From: Bacteroidota bacterium
Lineage (GTDB): Bacteria > Bacteroidota > Bacteroidia > Chitinophagales > Chitinophagaceae
Assembly (NCBI GenBank): GCA_947463975.1
Contig: CANHUW010000077.1
Location: 1 to 7,617 of the forward strand
Length of the DNA stretch: 7,617 nt
Direction of reading: 5' to 3'
Position numbers and translations under genes: made by a program. Shown piece by piece: positions 1-6,219 of this stretch (positions within the stretch are counted from its first letter, which is position 1; every line of letters begins with the position of its first letter). The notes beneath the pieces are model-generated. The model made no database searches. It had not been told where the DNA came from and saw nothing but the letters and a program-made list of their open reading frames with translations.

Positions 1-1188
1 AACGCAACTACGCCGATGGATCCAAGAGTATTAGAAGCGATGATCCCTTATTTTACCGAAAATTTCGGTAATGCGGCAAGTAGAAACCATTCTTTTGGAT
101 GGCATGCAGAGGAAGCAGTGGATTATGCTCGTGAGCAAGTGGCTCAATTAATCAATGCAGATCCTAAAGAAGTGATCTTTACTTCGGGTGCAACAGAAGG
201 AGATAATCTTGCTATCAAGGGTGTTTATGAAATGTATGCAAGTAAGGGAAATCATATCATTACTTGTACAACAGAACATAAAGCTGTTTTAGATACTTGT
301 AAGCATTTAGAAAAATTAGGCGCAGAAGTGACTTATTTAGAAGTACAACCAGACGGCTTAATTGACTTAAAGCAATTAGAAGCAGCGATGAGACCAACTA
401 CTATTTTAGTAGCGATTATGTATGCGAACAATGAGATTGGTGTTGTTCAGCCCATCAAAGAAATTAGTGCCATTGCGAAGAAGCATGGGGCCTTGTTATT
501 TACAGATGCTGTACAAGCAGTAGGTAAAATCCCTGTAGACGTAATTGCTGATGGAATTGATATCATGGCATTCACTGCACATAAAATGTACGGTCCAAAG
601 GGAGTGGGTGCATTGTATGTAAGAAGAAAAAATCCAAGAGTAAAAGTTACTGCACAAATGGATGGCGGTGGACATGAAAGAGGAATGAGAAGTGGTACAT
701 TGAATGTTCCAGGTATTGTAGGTTTTGGTAAGGCTTGTGAAATTGCAAGAACAGATATGGCTGCTGATACAGAGCGTATTGCTAAGTTGAGAGATAAATT
801 AGAGAACGCATTAAAACAAATTGATGAGTCTTATGTGAATGGTAATCCAGCACATCGTTTACCACATGTAAGCAATATCTCTTTCAAATATGTAGAAGGT
901 GAAGGTTTGATGATGGGCTTTAACCAAAATATTGCTTTATCTTCAGGTTCTGCTTGTACGTCTGCTTCTTTAGAACCAAGCTATGTGTTAAAAGCACTAG
1001 GTTTAGGGGATGATTTAGCGCACAGTTCATTGAGATTCGGTTTAGGACGTTATACAACAGAGGAGCAAATTGACTATACTATTAAGGCAGTAACAGATAC
1101 TGTTTTGAAGTTAAGAGAAATGAGCCCTCTTTGGGAAATGTTCAAAGAAGGAGTGGACATTGATTCAATTCAATGGGCACATCATTAA
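1..1188 (+). CDS. iscS: Cysteine desulfurase IscS (5' end cut off by window)
   Basis: PLP-dependent cysteine desulfurase that takes sulfur from L-cysteine as an enzyme persulfide and passes it to IscU and other acceptors in the cytoplasm. The reading frame is open from base 1 and begins NATTPMDP, the usual start of the class V aminotransferase fold. The true start is therefore about ten codons upstream, and the ATG at 16 is internal. Counting from base 1, TEHK gives the conserved active-site His93, AFTAHKMYGPKG gives the PLP-binding Lys195, and SSGSACTSAS gives the persulfide-carrying Cys319. The 395 visible residues fit a family length near 404. The C-terminus ends in WAHH, as in proteobacterial IscS, which marks it as the housekeeping IscS group rather than SufS. 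iscU follows after 33 bp, so the two are probably co-transcribed. Any promoter or IscR-type regulator would lie upstream and cannot be seen. Confidence 0.97.
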   Translation, partial: NATTPMDPRVLEAMIPYFTENFGNAASRNHSFGWHAEEAVDYAREQVAQLINADPKEVIFTSGATEGDNLAIKGVYEMYASKGNHIITCTTEHKAVLDTCKHLEKLGAEVTYLEVQPDGLIDLKQLEAAMRPTTILVAIMYANNEIGVVQPIKEISAIAKKHGALLFTDAVQAVGKIPVDVIADGIDIMAFTAHKMYGPKGVGALYVRRKNPRVKVTAQMDGGGHERGMRSGTLNVPGIVGFGKACEIARTDMAADTERIAKLRDKLENALKQIDESYVNGNPAHRLPHVSNISFKYVEGEGLMMGFNQNIALSSGSACTSASLEPSYVLKALGLGDDLAHSSLRFGLGRYTTEEQIDYTIKAVTDTVLKLREMSPLWEMFKEGVDIDSIQWAHH

Positions 1189-1221
1189 TCACACAGTATT
1201 TGAAATTTTAAAAATAATTTT

Positions 1222-1638
1222 ATGGCATATTCAGACAAAGTAATCGACCATTATTCTAATCCTAAGAATGTGGGTACATTAGACAAAGCATCTAATGCAG
1301 TGGGTACAGGTTTAGTAGGTGCACCAGAGTGTGGTGACGTAATGCGCTTACAAATTCAAGTAGATCAAGCAACAGGCGTTATCACAGATGCAAAGTTCAA
1401 AACTTTTGGTTGTGGATCAGCAATTGCTTCTTCTTCTTTAGCCACAGAGTGGTTAAAAGGCAAGACGGTAGACGAGGCTGTGAAAATTGACAATATGGAT
1501 TTAGTAGAGGAATTAAATTTACCTCCAGTAAAAATTCACTGTTCAGTTTTAGCAGAAGACGCTATTAAGTCTGCTATCAATGACTACCGTAAGAAAAATG
1601 GGTTAGAAGAGTTGGTTTTTGAGGAGAGGATACATTAA
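1222..1638 (+). CDS. iscU: Fe-S cluster assembly scaffold IscU
   Basis: Scaffold on which [2Fe-2S] clusters are built from IscS-derived sulfur and then handed to carriers. The 138 residues form one complete IscU domain, slightly longer than the E. coli protein because of a short acidic C-terminal tail. All three cluster-ligand cysteines are present: Cys37 in PECGD, Cys64 in FGCGSAIASSS and Cys107 in KIHCS. The conserved Asp39 beside Cys37 is also there. LPPVK at 100-104 is the motif that the Hsp70-type chaperone HscA recognises in proteobacterial IscU, although no hscA is visible nearby. The start MAYSDKVIDHY matches the family N-terminus exactly. No Shine-Dalgarno sequence is apparent; the leader is A/T-rich, as is usual in Bacteroidota. 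It lies 33 bp after iscS and 61 bp before iscA. Confidence 0.97.
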   Translation: MAYSDKVIDHYSNPKNVGTLDKASNAVGTGLVGAPECGDVMRLQIQVDQATGVITDAKFKTFGCGSAIASSSLATEWLKGKTVDEAVKIDNMDLVEELNLPPVKIHCSVLAEDAIKSAINDYRKKNGLEELVFEERIH

Positions 1639-1665
1639 TAAATCGTTTAGTAAACGATTTATTAA
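1635..1665. repeat. Perfect 15-bp inverted repeat at the end of iscU
   Basis: Bases 1635-1649 are the exact reverse complement of 1651-1665, with one G between them at 1650. The repeat overlaps the iscU stop codon (1636-1638) and sits in the 61-bp gap before iscA. It is AT-rich with a central CGTTTAGTAAACG core. No T-run follows on either strand, so it does not look like a standard intrinsic terminator. In RNA it could fold into a long stem with a small loop, which might protect or separate the iscSU transcript from iscA. In DNA it could be a dyad operator. The symmetry is seen directly; the function is inferred and unknown. Confidence 0.8.
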
Positions 1666-1699
1666 GTAGACGACGAAAGAAAGATAATTTATATTTTTT

Positions 1700-2053
1700 A
1701 TGAGTGAAGTTGCCGAAAATACCATTTTAGTAAGCGAAAAAGCCAAAGCAAAAATTACCCAATTAATGCAGGATGCCGATATCGTAAACGATCCAACTTA
1801 TTTTTTAAGAGTGGGCGTGGTGGGTGGTGGCTGCTCGGGTTTAAGTTACAAATTAGACTTTGACAACGAAATAAAGCCAATGGATCAAGTATTTGAAGAC
1901 AATGGAGTTAAAGTGGTTACTGATTTAAAAAGCTTTTTATACTTGGTCAACACAGAACTCGATTTCTCAGATGGTTTAAATGGAAAAGGTTTTTACTTTA
2001 ACAATCCTAACGCAAGTAGAAGTTGTGGTTGCGGAGAGAGTTTTGCGGTATAG
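1700..2053 (+). CDS. iscA: A-type iron-sulfur carrier, IscA/HesB family
   Basis: Carrier that accepts Fe-S clusters from the IscU scaffold and delivers them to apoproteins. The 117 residues cover a whole HesB/IscA domain (roughly 8-117). All three expected cysteines are present: Cys45 in GGGCSGLSY, and Cys109 and Cys111 in the C-terminal SCGCGESF. The ten or so residues before the domain are ordinary for the family, and ATG 1700 is the natural start. No Shine-Dalgarno site is seen; an A/T-rich run precedes the start. It is the last gene of the isc operon, with a strong terminator 20 bp after its stop. A-type carriers (IscA, ErpA, SufA) are hard to tell apart by sequence alone, so the symbol rests on position after iscS-iscU. 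Confidence 0.92.
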   Translation: MSEVAENTILVSEKAKAKITQLMQDADIVNDPTYFLRVGVVGGGCSGLSYKLDFDNEIKPMDQVFEDNGVKVVTDLKSFLYLVNTELDFSDGLNGKGFYFNNPNASRSCGCGESFAV

Positions 2054-2073
2054 AGGTATAAATACATTTTACA

Positions 2074-2109
2074 AAGGCCTTCCCTATTAACAGGGAGGGC
2101 CTTTTTTTT
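2074..2109 (+). terminator. Rho-independent terminator of the isc operon
   Basis: A 12-bp stem pairs 2074-2085 (AAGGCCTTCCCT) with 2092-2103 (AGGGAGGGCCTT). All pairs are Watson-Crick except one U-G wobble. The loop is the six bases ATTAAC at 2086-2091. Eight T residues at 2102-2109 follow, partly overlapping the stem. The hairpin starts 20 bp after the iscA stop and separates the isc genes from the gldFG cluster. Confidence 0.95.
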
Positions 2110-2110
2110 G

Positions 2111-2118
2111 TAGCTTTG
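2111..2118 (+). promoter_or_regulatory. Bacteroidota-type -7 promoter element before gldFG
   Basis: TAGCTTTG matches the Bacteroidota primary sigma factor -7 consensus TAnnTTTG at every fixed position. It begins one base after the T-run of the isc terminator and ends four bases before the ATG at 2123. Transcription would start at or within a few bases of the start codon, giving a leaderless or nearly leaderless mRNA. A -33 TTTG about 20 bp upstream is absent, because that space is occupied by the terminator hairpin. The match is seen; promoter activity is inferred. Confidence 0.6.
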
Positions 2119-2122
2119 AACT

Positions 2123-4564
2123 ATGTGGGCAATTGCAAAAAAAGAGTGGGCGCATTATTTTGGAAGCATTACAGGCTATTTTATCATTAGTTTTTATCTA
2201 CTGATAAATAGTCTTTTTTTGTTTGTACTACCAAGGTTTAATATCTTGGATTTTGGCTACGCTTCTTTGCAAGTGTATTTTGATTTTGCCCCTTGGTTTT
2301 TACTATTATTGATTCCTGCCATTACCATGCGTTCTTTTGCAGATGAACAAGCCCAGGGCACATCAGAAATTTTGTATAGTCTTCCAATAAGTATTGTTCA
2401 AGTTATTTTGGGGAAACTGGCTGGCGTTTTCTTGATCATCTTAATTGCCATTGCACCCACACTGGTATATGCTTTTGTGTTAGATCAATTAAGTTCTACT
2501 GGGGGACTAGACTGGGGAGCAACCATGGGTGCTTATTTGGGTCTTTTGTTATTGGCCGGTACCTACACCATTATTGGATTGTTTGCTAGTAGTAAAACCA
2601 AACAACCCGTTGTTGCATTTGTATTTTCTATTTTGCTTGCTGCATTTGTTTACAAAGGCTTTGACTGGATGAGCACCCTATCTTTTGTAGATGCTTTATT
2701 TGGATATTATATTACACAGTTAGGCATGTCTACCCATTTTGAAAACATGAGTAGAGGGGTTATTTCCGCAAAAGATATTATTTATTTTATTTCAGTCATT
2801 ATTTTATTCATCTTTGGTTGTAAAGAAAACATCAGCCATCAAAAGCAACCTTTCTTTTTATTTTTAGCTATAGTTGTATCCAATCTATTAACGGTCGTTT
2901 TCCCTTTTCAATTAGATCTTACCAAAGACAAGCGATATACATTAGGCGATACCAGCATACAAATAGTACAGGGCATTCAAAATCCCATTAAGATACATTT
3001 GTATTTAGGTGGTGAGCTGCCTTTGGAGTATAAAAAACTATCTATAGCAACCATTGAAGTACTTAATAAAATTGTAGAAGAAAATAAAGAAAATATCAGT
3101 TGGCAATTAGATATTCTTCATCAGGAATATAGTGATACAAGTTTGATCAAAGTGTATGACAGTTTAAGCAGTATGGGTCTTCCGATAGAAAGAGTTCAAT
3201 CAGATGCATCTAAAGTAGATCAAAGAATTGACCAATTAATCATACCTGGAATATTAATTGAAATGCCAGGCAAGACACCGATTGCCATAGATCTTAGAAC
3301 TGGAAAGAAATATTATAAACCATATAATATTATTAAAGACGTTCCTGAAGAAGATAAGGATGCGTCATTGAATGCTGCAAGTTCTTTATTAGAGTTTAAA
3401 ATTATACAAGGCATTTATTATTTAAATAGAACAACTGTTCCCACTATTGGGTACTTAATCGGTAATGGAGAACCTACTGATCTTACCGTAAACGATTTAG
3501 GACAATCTATAAGACATCAATACAATTTAGTGGTATTTGATTTGAAAAAAGGCTTTCCCAATGCCAACACCATTAAAACAGTATTAATTGTAAAACCTAC
3601 GCAACCATTTACAGAAATGGATCAACTGAAAATGGATCAATATGTCATGAATGGAGGTAATATCATATGGGCCATAGATCCACTATTTGCCGAATATGAT
3701 AGTTTGCAAAAAACCAACGGATCTTATATTGCGTTTGACAGAAACCTGCAATTACAAAATCTATTGTTCAATTATGGGGCAAGAGTGAATAACCATCTTT
3801 TACAAGATTTAAATTGTAGTAAGTTGCCAGTGGTAACTGGAAAAGATGCCGCAGGTAATCCAGTGATTCAAAGAATTCCTTGGCCTTATTATCCCTTATT
3901 AAATGCAAACGCATCGCATAAAATGGTCAAAAATATAGACAGGGTATTGTCACAATTCCCTGCAAGTATTGACACCATTTTAGTGCCAGGTATTCAAAAA
4001 ACCATTTTATTAAGTTCAGATACCAATAGTAGAATTGTTTCAACACCCGCAATGGTATCTCTAAGTTCTGTTGCAGGAGAGGAGGATTTAATCTCTTTTA
4101 ATAAAAGTCATATTCCTGTAGCGGTTTTATTAGAAGGGAAATTTAAATCTCCTTTTGCCAATAAAATAAATGCATCTTGGAAAGATACTGTTTTACAAAA
4201 TACAGGAGAACCCTTTGTCTCAAAAGCCAACAAATCATCTAAGCAAATAATCATAGCAGATGCCAATATTTTAACAAATAGTGTTCAGGCTTCTTCGGGA
4301 CCTTTACCTATGGGAATGATTCCCATGGAAGCATATCAATTTGGCAATAGAGATTTCTTTACCAACGCCATCATGTATTTGAATGAAGAGGAAGATTTAT
4401 TAGCAGCTAGAGAAAAAGAGTGGATTGTTAGAACCTTAAATAAAGAAAAAGTTACTGCACAGAGATTCTATTGGCAATTCACTCTTACCATCCTGCCTTT
4501 ATGTTTGATATGGGCCACTTATTTTGTTGGGTTGAAATGGAGAAAACGACAATTTGCGGCATAG
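2123..4564 (+). CDS. GldF-GldG fusion: ABC-2 permease joined to the GldG auxiliary domain
   Basis: Single 813-residue reading frame that carries two proteins usually encoded separately. Residues 1-235 resemble GldF, an ABC-2 permease with about six membrane segments (near 12-36, 55-69, 93-120, 134-155, 162-180, 218-233). The conserved cytoplasmic motif ADEQAQGTSEILYSLPIS is at 73-90. Residues 240 onward are GldG: a membrane segment (243-262), LDLTKDKRYTL (264-274), the auxiliary domain with IGYLIGNGEPTDL (442-454) and GGNIIWAIDP (511-520), GNRDFFTNAIMYL (741-753), and a closing membrane segment near 783-803 with a basic tail. In Flavobacterium, GldF and GldG act with the ATPase GldA and are needed for gliding; related ABC-2/GldG proteins also occur in bacteria not known to glide. 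No ATPase gene is in the window. The transported substrate is unknown. The start is set by the MWAIAKKEW permease N-terminus just after the promoter element. terC follows after 24 bp. Confidence 0.9.
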   Translation: MWAIAKKEWAHYFGSITGYFIISFYLLINSLFLFVLPRFNILDFGYASLQVYFDFAPWFLLLLIPAITMRSFADEQAQGTSEILYSLPISIVQVILGKLAGVFLIILIAIAPTLVYAFVLDQLSSTGGLDWGATMGAYLGLLLLAGTYTIIGLFASSKTKQPVVAFVFSILLAAFVYKGFDWMSTLSFVDALFGYYITQLGMSTHFENMSRGVISAKDIIYFISVIILFIFGCKENISHQKQPFFLFLAIVVSNLLTVVFPFQLDLTKDKRYTLGDTSIQIVQGIQNPIKIHLYLGGELPLEYKKLSIATIEVLNKIVEENKENISWQLDILHQEYSDTSLIKVYDSLSSMGLPIERVQSDASKVDQRIDQLIIPGILIEMPGKTPIAIDLRTGKKYYKPYNIIKDVPEEDKDASLNAASSLLEFKIIQGIYYLNRTTVPTIGYLIGNGEPTDLTVNDLGQSIRHQYNLVVFDLKKGFPNANTIKTVLIVKPTQPFTEMDQLKMDQYVMNGGNIIWAIDPLFAEYDSLQKTNGSYIAFDRNLQLQNLLFNYGARVNNHLLQDLNCSKLPVVTGKDAAGNPVIQRIPWPYYPLLNANASHKMVKNIDRVLSQFPASIDTILVPGIQKTILLSSDTNSRIVSTPAMVSLSSVAGEEDLISFNKSHIPVAVLLEGKFKSPFANKINASWKDTVLQNTGEPFVSKANKSSKQIIIADANILTNSVQASSGPLPMGMIPMEAYQFGNRDFFTNAIMYLNEEEDLLAAREKEWIVRTLNKEKVTAQRFYWQFTLTILPLCLIWATYFVGLKWRKRQFAA

Positions 4565-4584
4565 CAATTCTTAACTTATCTTTA
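4553..4584 (+). promoter_or_regulatory. Possible promoter before terC (TTTG-N20-TATCTTTA)
   Basis: TTTG at 4553-4556, inside the end of the gldFG frame, is followed after 20 bases by TATCTTTA at 4577-4584. This fits the Bacteroidota pattern TTTG-N19-21-TAnnTTTG with one mismatch at the last base. It would start transcription close to the terC ATG at 4589, so terC and lspA could be made apart from gldFG. In AT-rich DNA such a match could be chance. Confidence 0.35.
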
Positions 4585-4588
4585 TCCT

Positions 4589-5548
4589 ATGACAACAGAT
4601 CAAATAGTATATAGCGTTTTTGGTGTAGTAATTGTTACAGCACTTATATTAGACCTAGGTTTTTTGAGTAAAAAAAACGCCACCATTTCTATTAAACAAG
4701 CTTTGCGACAAACTTTTTTATGGGTTTTATTGGCATTGGGATTTTTTATTTTTATGTGGATTGAGGAAGGTCAAAAACTGGGCTTGGAATTCTTGAGTGG
4801 CTATTTAATGGAGTGGAGTTTAAGCATTGATAATATTTTTGTATTTATTTTAATTTTTGATGCTTTCAATGTAAAAGAACAACATACTTCCAGGGTCTTG
4901 CTTATTGGAATCATTATAGCCATTCTATTAAGGGTAATTTTTATAACTGTTGGAGTCGCCTTGGTAGCAAAATTCTCTTGGATATTATACATTTTCGGAG
5001 TTTTCTTGGTGTATACGGGTATAAAAATGTACACAGCAAATAGTGATGAACATTTTGATCCGCATGAAACAATTGTTTATAGATACTTAAAAAAGTTTTT
5101 GCCTCTTTCTAGTTCTGACGGTGATGGCAAATTTGTCATCAGACAAAATGGGAAACCTTTGTATACCAGCTTATTTGTAGTAGTGGTATTGTTAGCTGCG
5201 ATAGATTTAGTTTTTGCATTGGATTCTATCCCCGCTGTAATGGGAATTTCCAATAGCAGCTTGGTGATATATACTTCTAATATTTTTGCAATACTAGGTC
5301 TTAGGTCTTTATTCTTTTTATTAAGAGGTGCTGTCAACGAATTCGAACATTTGCAACAAGGTATCGCGATTGTCTTGGTATTTATTGGAATTAAAATGTT
5401 GGGTGAACATTATATTAGCATGATTATGGATAAAAATACGCAGGTTATTTTATCCTTATTGGTGATTGTATTTTGTATCACAGGATCTATTCTTTATTCT
5501 ATCTTCGCCAATAAACAAAAACAAGAAGCTGCAAAAAAATCATCATGA
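4589..5548 (+). CDS. TerC/Alx family integral membrane protein (probable metal ion exporter)
   Basis: Polytopic inner-membrane protein of the TerC/Alx family. Characterised members export Mn2+ or are tied to tellurium resistance and metal homeostasis; the ion used here is not shown. Its 319 residues carry about eight or nine hydrophobic segments. Two acidic family signatures stand out: EWSLSIDNIFVF (75-86, with Glu75 and Asp81 inside the membrane) and AAIDLVFALDSIPAVMGIS (203-221, with Asp206 and Asp212). SNIFAILGLRSLFFLL (230-245) is also typical. A hydrophilic loop rich in charged residues (150-190) separates the two halves, and the tail is lysine-rich. The length and loop fit the Alx-like branch. 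The 24-bp leader is too short for a yybP-ykoY manganese riboswitch. Its stop overlaps the lspA start in ATGA, so translation of the two is probably coupled. Confidence 0.93.
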   Translation: MTTDQIVYSVFGVVIVTALILDLGFLSKKNATISIKQALRQTFLWVLLALGFFIFMWIEEGQKLGLEFLSGYLMEWSLSIDNIFVFILIFDAFNVKEQHTSRVLLIGIIIAILLRVIFITVGVALVAKFSWILYIFGVFLVYTGIKMYTANSDEHFDPHETIVYRYLKKFLPLSSSDGDGKFVIRQNGKPLYTSLFVVVVLLAAIDLVFALDSIPAVMGISNSSLVIYTSNIFAILGLRSLFFLLRGAVNEFEHLQQGIAIVLVFIGIKMLGEHYISMIMDKNTQVILSLLVIVFCITGSILYSIFANKQKQEAAKKSS

Positions 5549-6171
5549 ACGGAAAGAAAGTAACTTTATTTATATTATTAATTATATTGATTGATCAAGC
5601 AATCAAATTTTACATCAAGCTCAATTTTTTTATTGGAGAAGAACATGCTATCATTGGCTCATGGGCTAGATTACATTTTATAGAAAATGAGGGAATGGCA
5701 TGGGGTTTAAAGTTGGGAGGAGCGTGGGGTAAAATTGCCTTAACCTTGTTTAGATTAGTAGCAGTTATTTGGGGCACTTTTTTGATTAAGGGGTTTATTC
5801 AAAAAAAATACCACAATGGATTTATTATTTGTGTTTCATTAATTTATGCAGGGGCTGTTGGAAATTTAATAGATAGTATGTTTTATGGAATGATCTTTGA
5901 AGCAAGTATGCCATACACTTCCATGGTTGCTCATATTTTTCCAAAAGAAGGAGGATATGGCTCTTTTTTACAAGGCAGAGTGGTGGATATGTTTTATTTC
6001 CCCATTATCAGAGATGTTCATTTCCCTTATTGGTTTCCTATTTGGGCAGGGGAGGATTTCGAGTTTTTTAGACCCGTATTCAATTTTGCAGATATGGCCA
6101 TTAGTTCAGGCGTCATTTCCCTATTTGTCTTCCAAAATCGCTTTTTCAAGGAAGAATTAAGAAAAAACTAG
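5545..6171 (+). CDS. lspA: Lipoprotein signal peptidase (signal peptidase II)
   Basis: Membrane aspartyl protease that cleaves the signal peptide from prolipoproteins after diacylglyceryl modification. Family motifs occur in order: DQAIKFY (17-23) in the first membrane segment, FIENEGMAWG (45-54), GAVGNLIDS (103-111) with catalytic Asp110, GRVVDMFYF (144-152), and FNFADMAIS (179-187) with catalytic Asp183. Four hydrophobic segments are visible (about 7-30, 64-82, 93-112, 181-198). At 208 residues it is longer than the roughly 165 of proteobacterial LspA. The extra length lies in two loops between the catalytic aspartates, about 115-143 and 153-177, as I recall for Bacteroidota LspA. The Arg usually following the first catalytic Asp is Ser111. 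It overlaps terC by 4 bp and ends 48 bp before ileS. In gliding Bacteroidota its substrates would include several Gld lipoproteins, which is only a suggestion from context. Confidence 0.95.
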   Translation: MNGKKVTLFILLIILIDQAIKFYIKLNFFIGEEHAIIGSWARLHFIENEGMAWGLKLGGAWGKIALTLFRLVAVIWGTFLIKGFIQKKYHNGFIICVSLIYAGAVGNLIDSMFYGMIFEASMPYTSMVAHIFPKEGGYGSFLQGRVVDMFYFPIIRDVHFPYWFPIWAGEDFEFFRPVFNFADMAISSGVISLFVFQNRFFKEELRKN

Positions 6172-6181
6172 GCTTATTTCG

Positions 6182-6189
6182 TACCTTCG
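6182..6189 (+). promoter_or_regulatory. Possible -7 promoter element before ileS
   Basis: TACCTTCG fits the Bacteroidota -7 pattern TAnnTTTG with one mismatch. It lies in the 48-bp gap after lspA, 30 bp before the ileS ATG, and would give a leader of about 25 bases. No clear -33 TTTG is seen about 20 bp upstream. A short GGCC/GGCC pairing (6191-6194 with 6212-6215) falls in the putative leader but is too weak to call a terminator or switch. ileS could equally be read from the lspA transcript. Confidence 0.4.
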
Positions 6190-6219
6190 TGGCCTAAAAA
6201 CCAGCTAGGACGGCCTTTT

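Noticed and set aside
16..18. ATG as the start of iscS
   Set aside because: The frame is open to base 1 and the preceding codons encode NATTP, a conserved part of the IscS N-terminus, so the gene starts outside the window.
2820..2850. Sequencing frameshift as the cause of the GldF-GldG join
   Set aside because: Both halves are in the same frame with no stop or disrupted motif at the junction, and the linker reads as normal protein; a natural fusion is the simpler view.
4310..4326. Palindrome ATGGGAAT-G-ATTCCCAT
   Set aside because: It lies within the GldG coding region and encodes MGMIPM. The arms are only 8 bp and nothing nearby suggests regulation, so it is probably chance.
4565..4588. 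Manganese (yybP-ykoY) riboswitch before terC
   Set aside because: Only 24 bp separate gldFG from terC, which cannot hold the riboswitch fold.
4801..5337. Two minus-strand open frames (77 and 86 codons)
   Set aside because: Both lie wholly inside terC on the opposite strand, and their translations show no recognisable domain. They are shadows of the TerC coding pattern.
5897..6160. Plus-strand 87-codon open frame
   Set aside because: It lies inside lspA in another frame, while the lspA frame carries the catalytic motifs over the same stretch.
6191..6219. GGCC...GGCC hairpin followed by TTTT before ileS, considered as a terminator or T-box-like element
   Set aside because: The stem is four base pairs with a 17-base loop and only four T residues, and the leader is far too short for a T-box.
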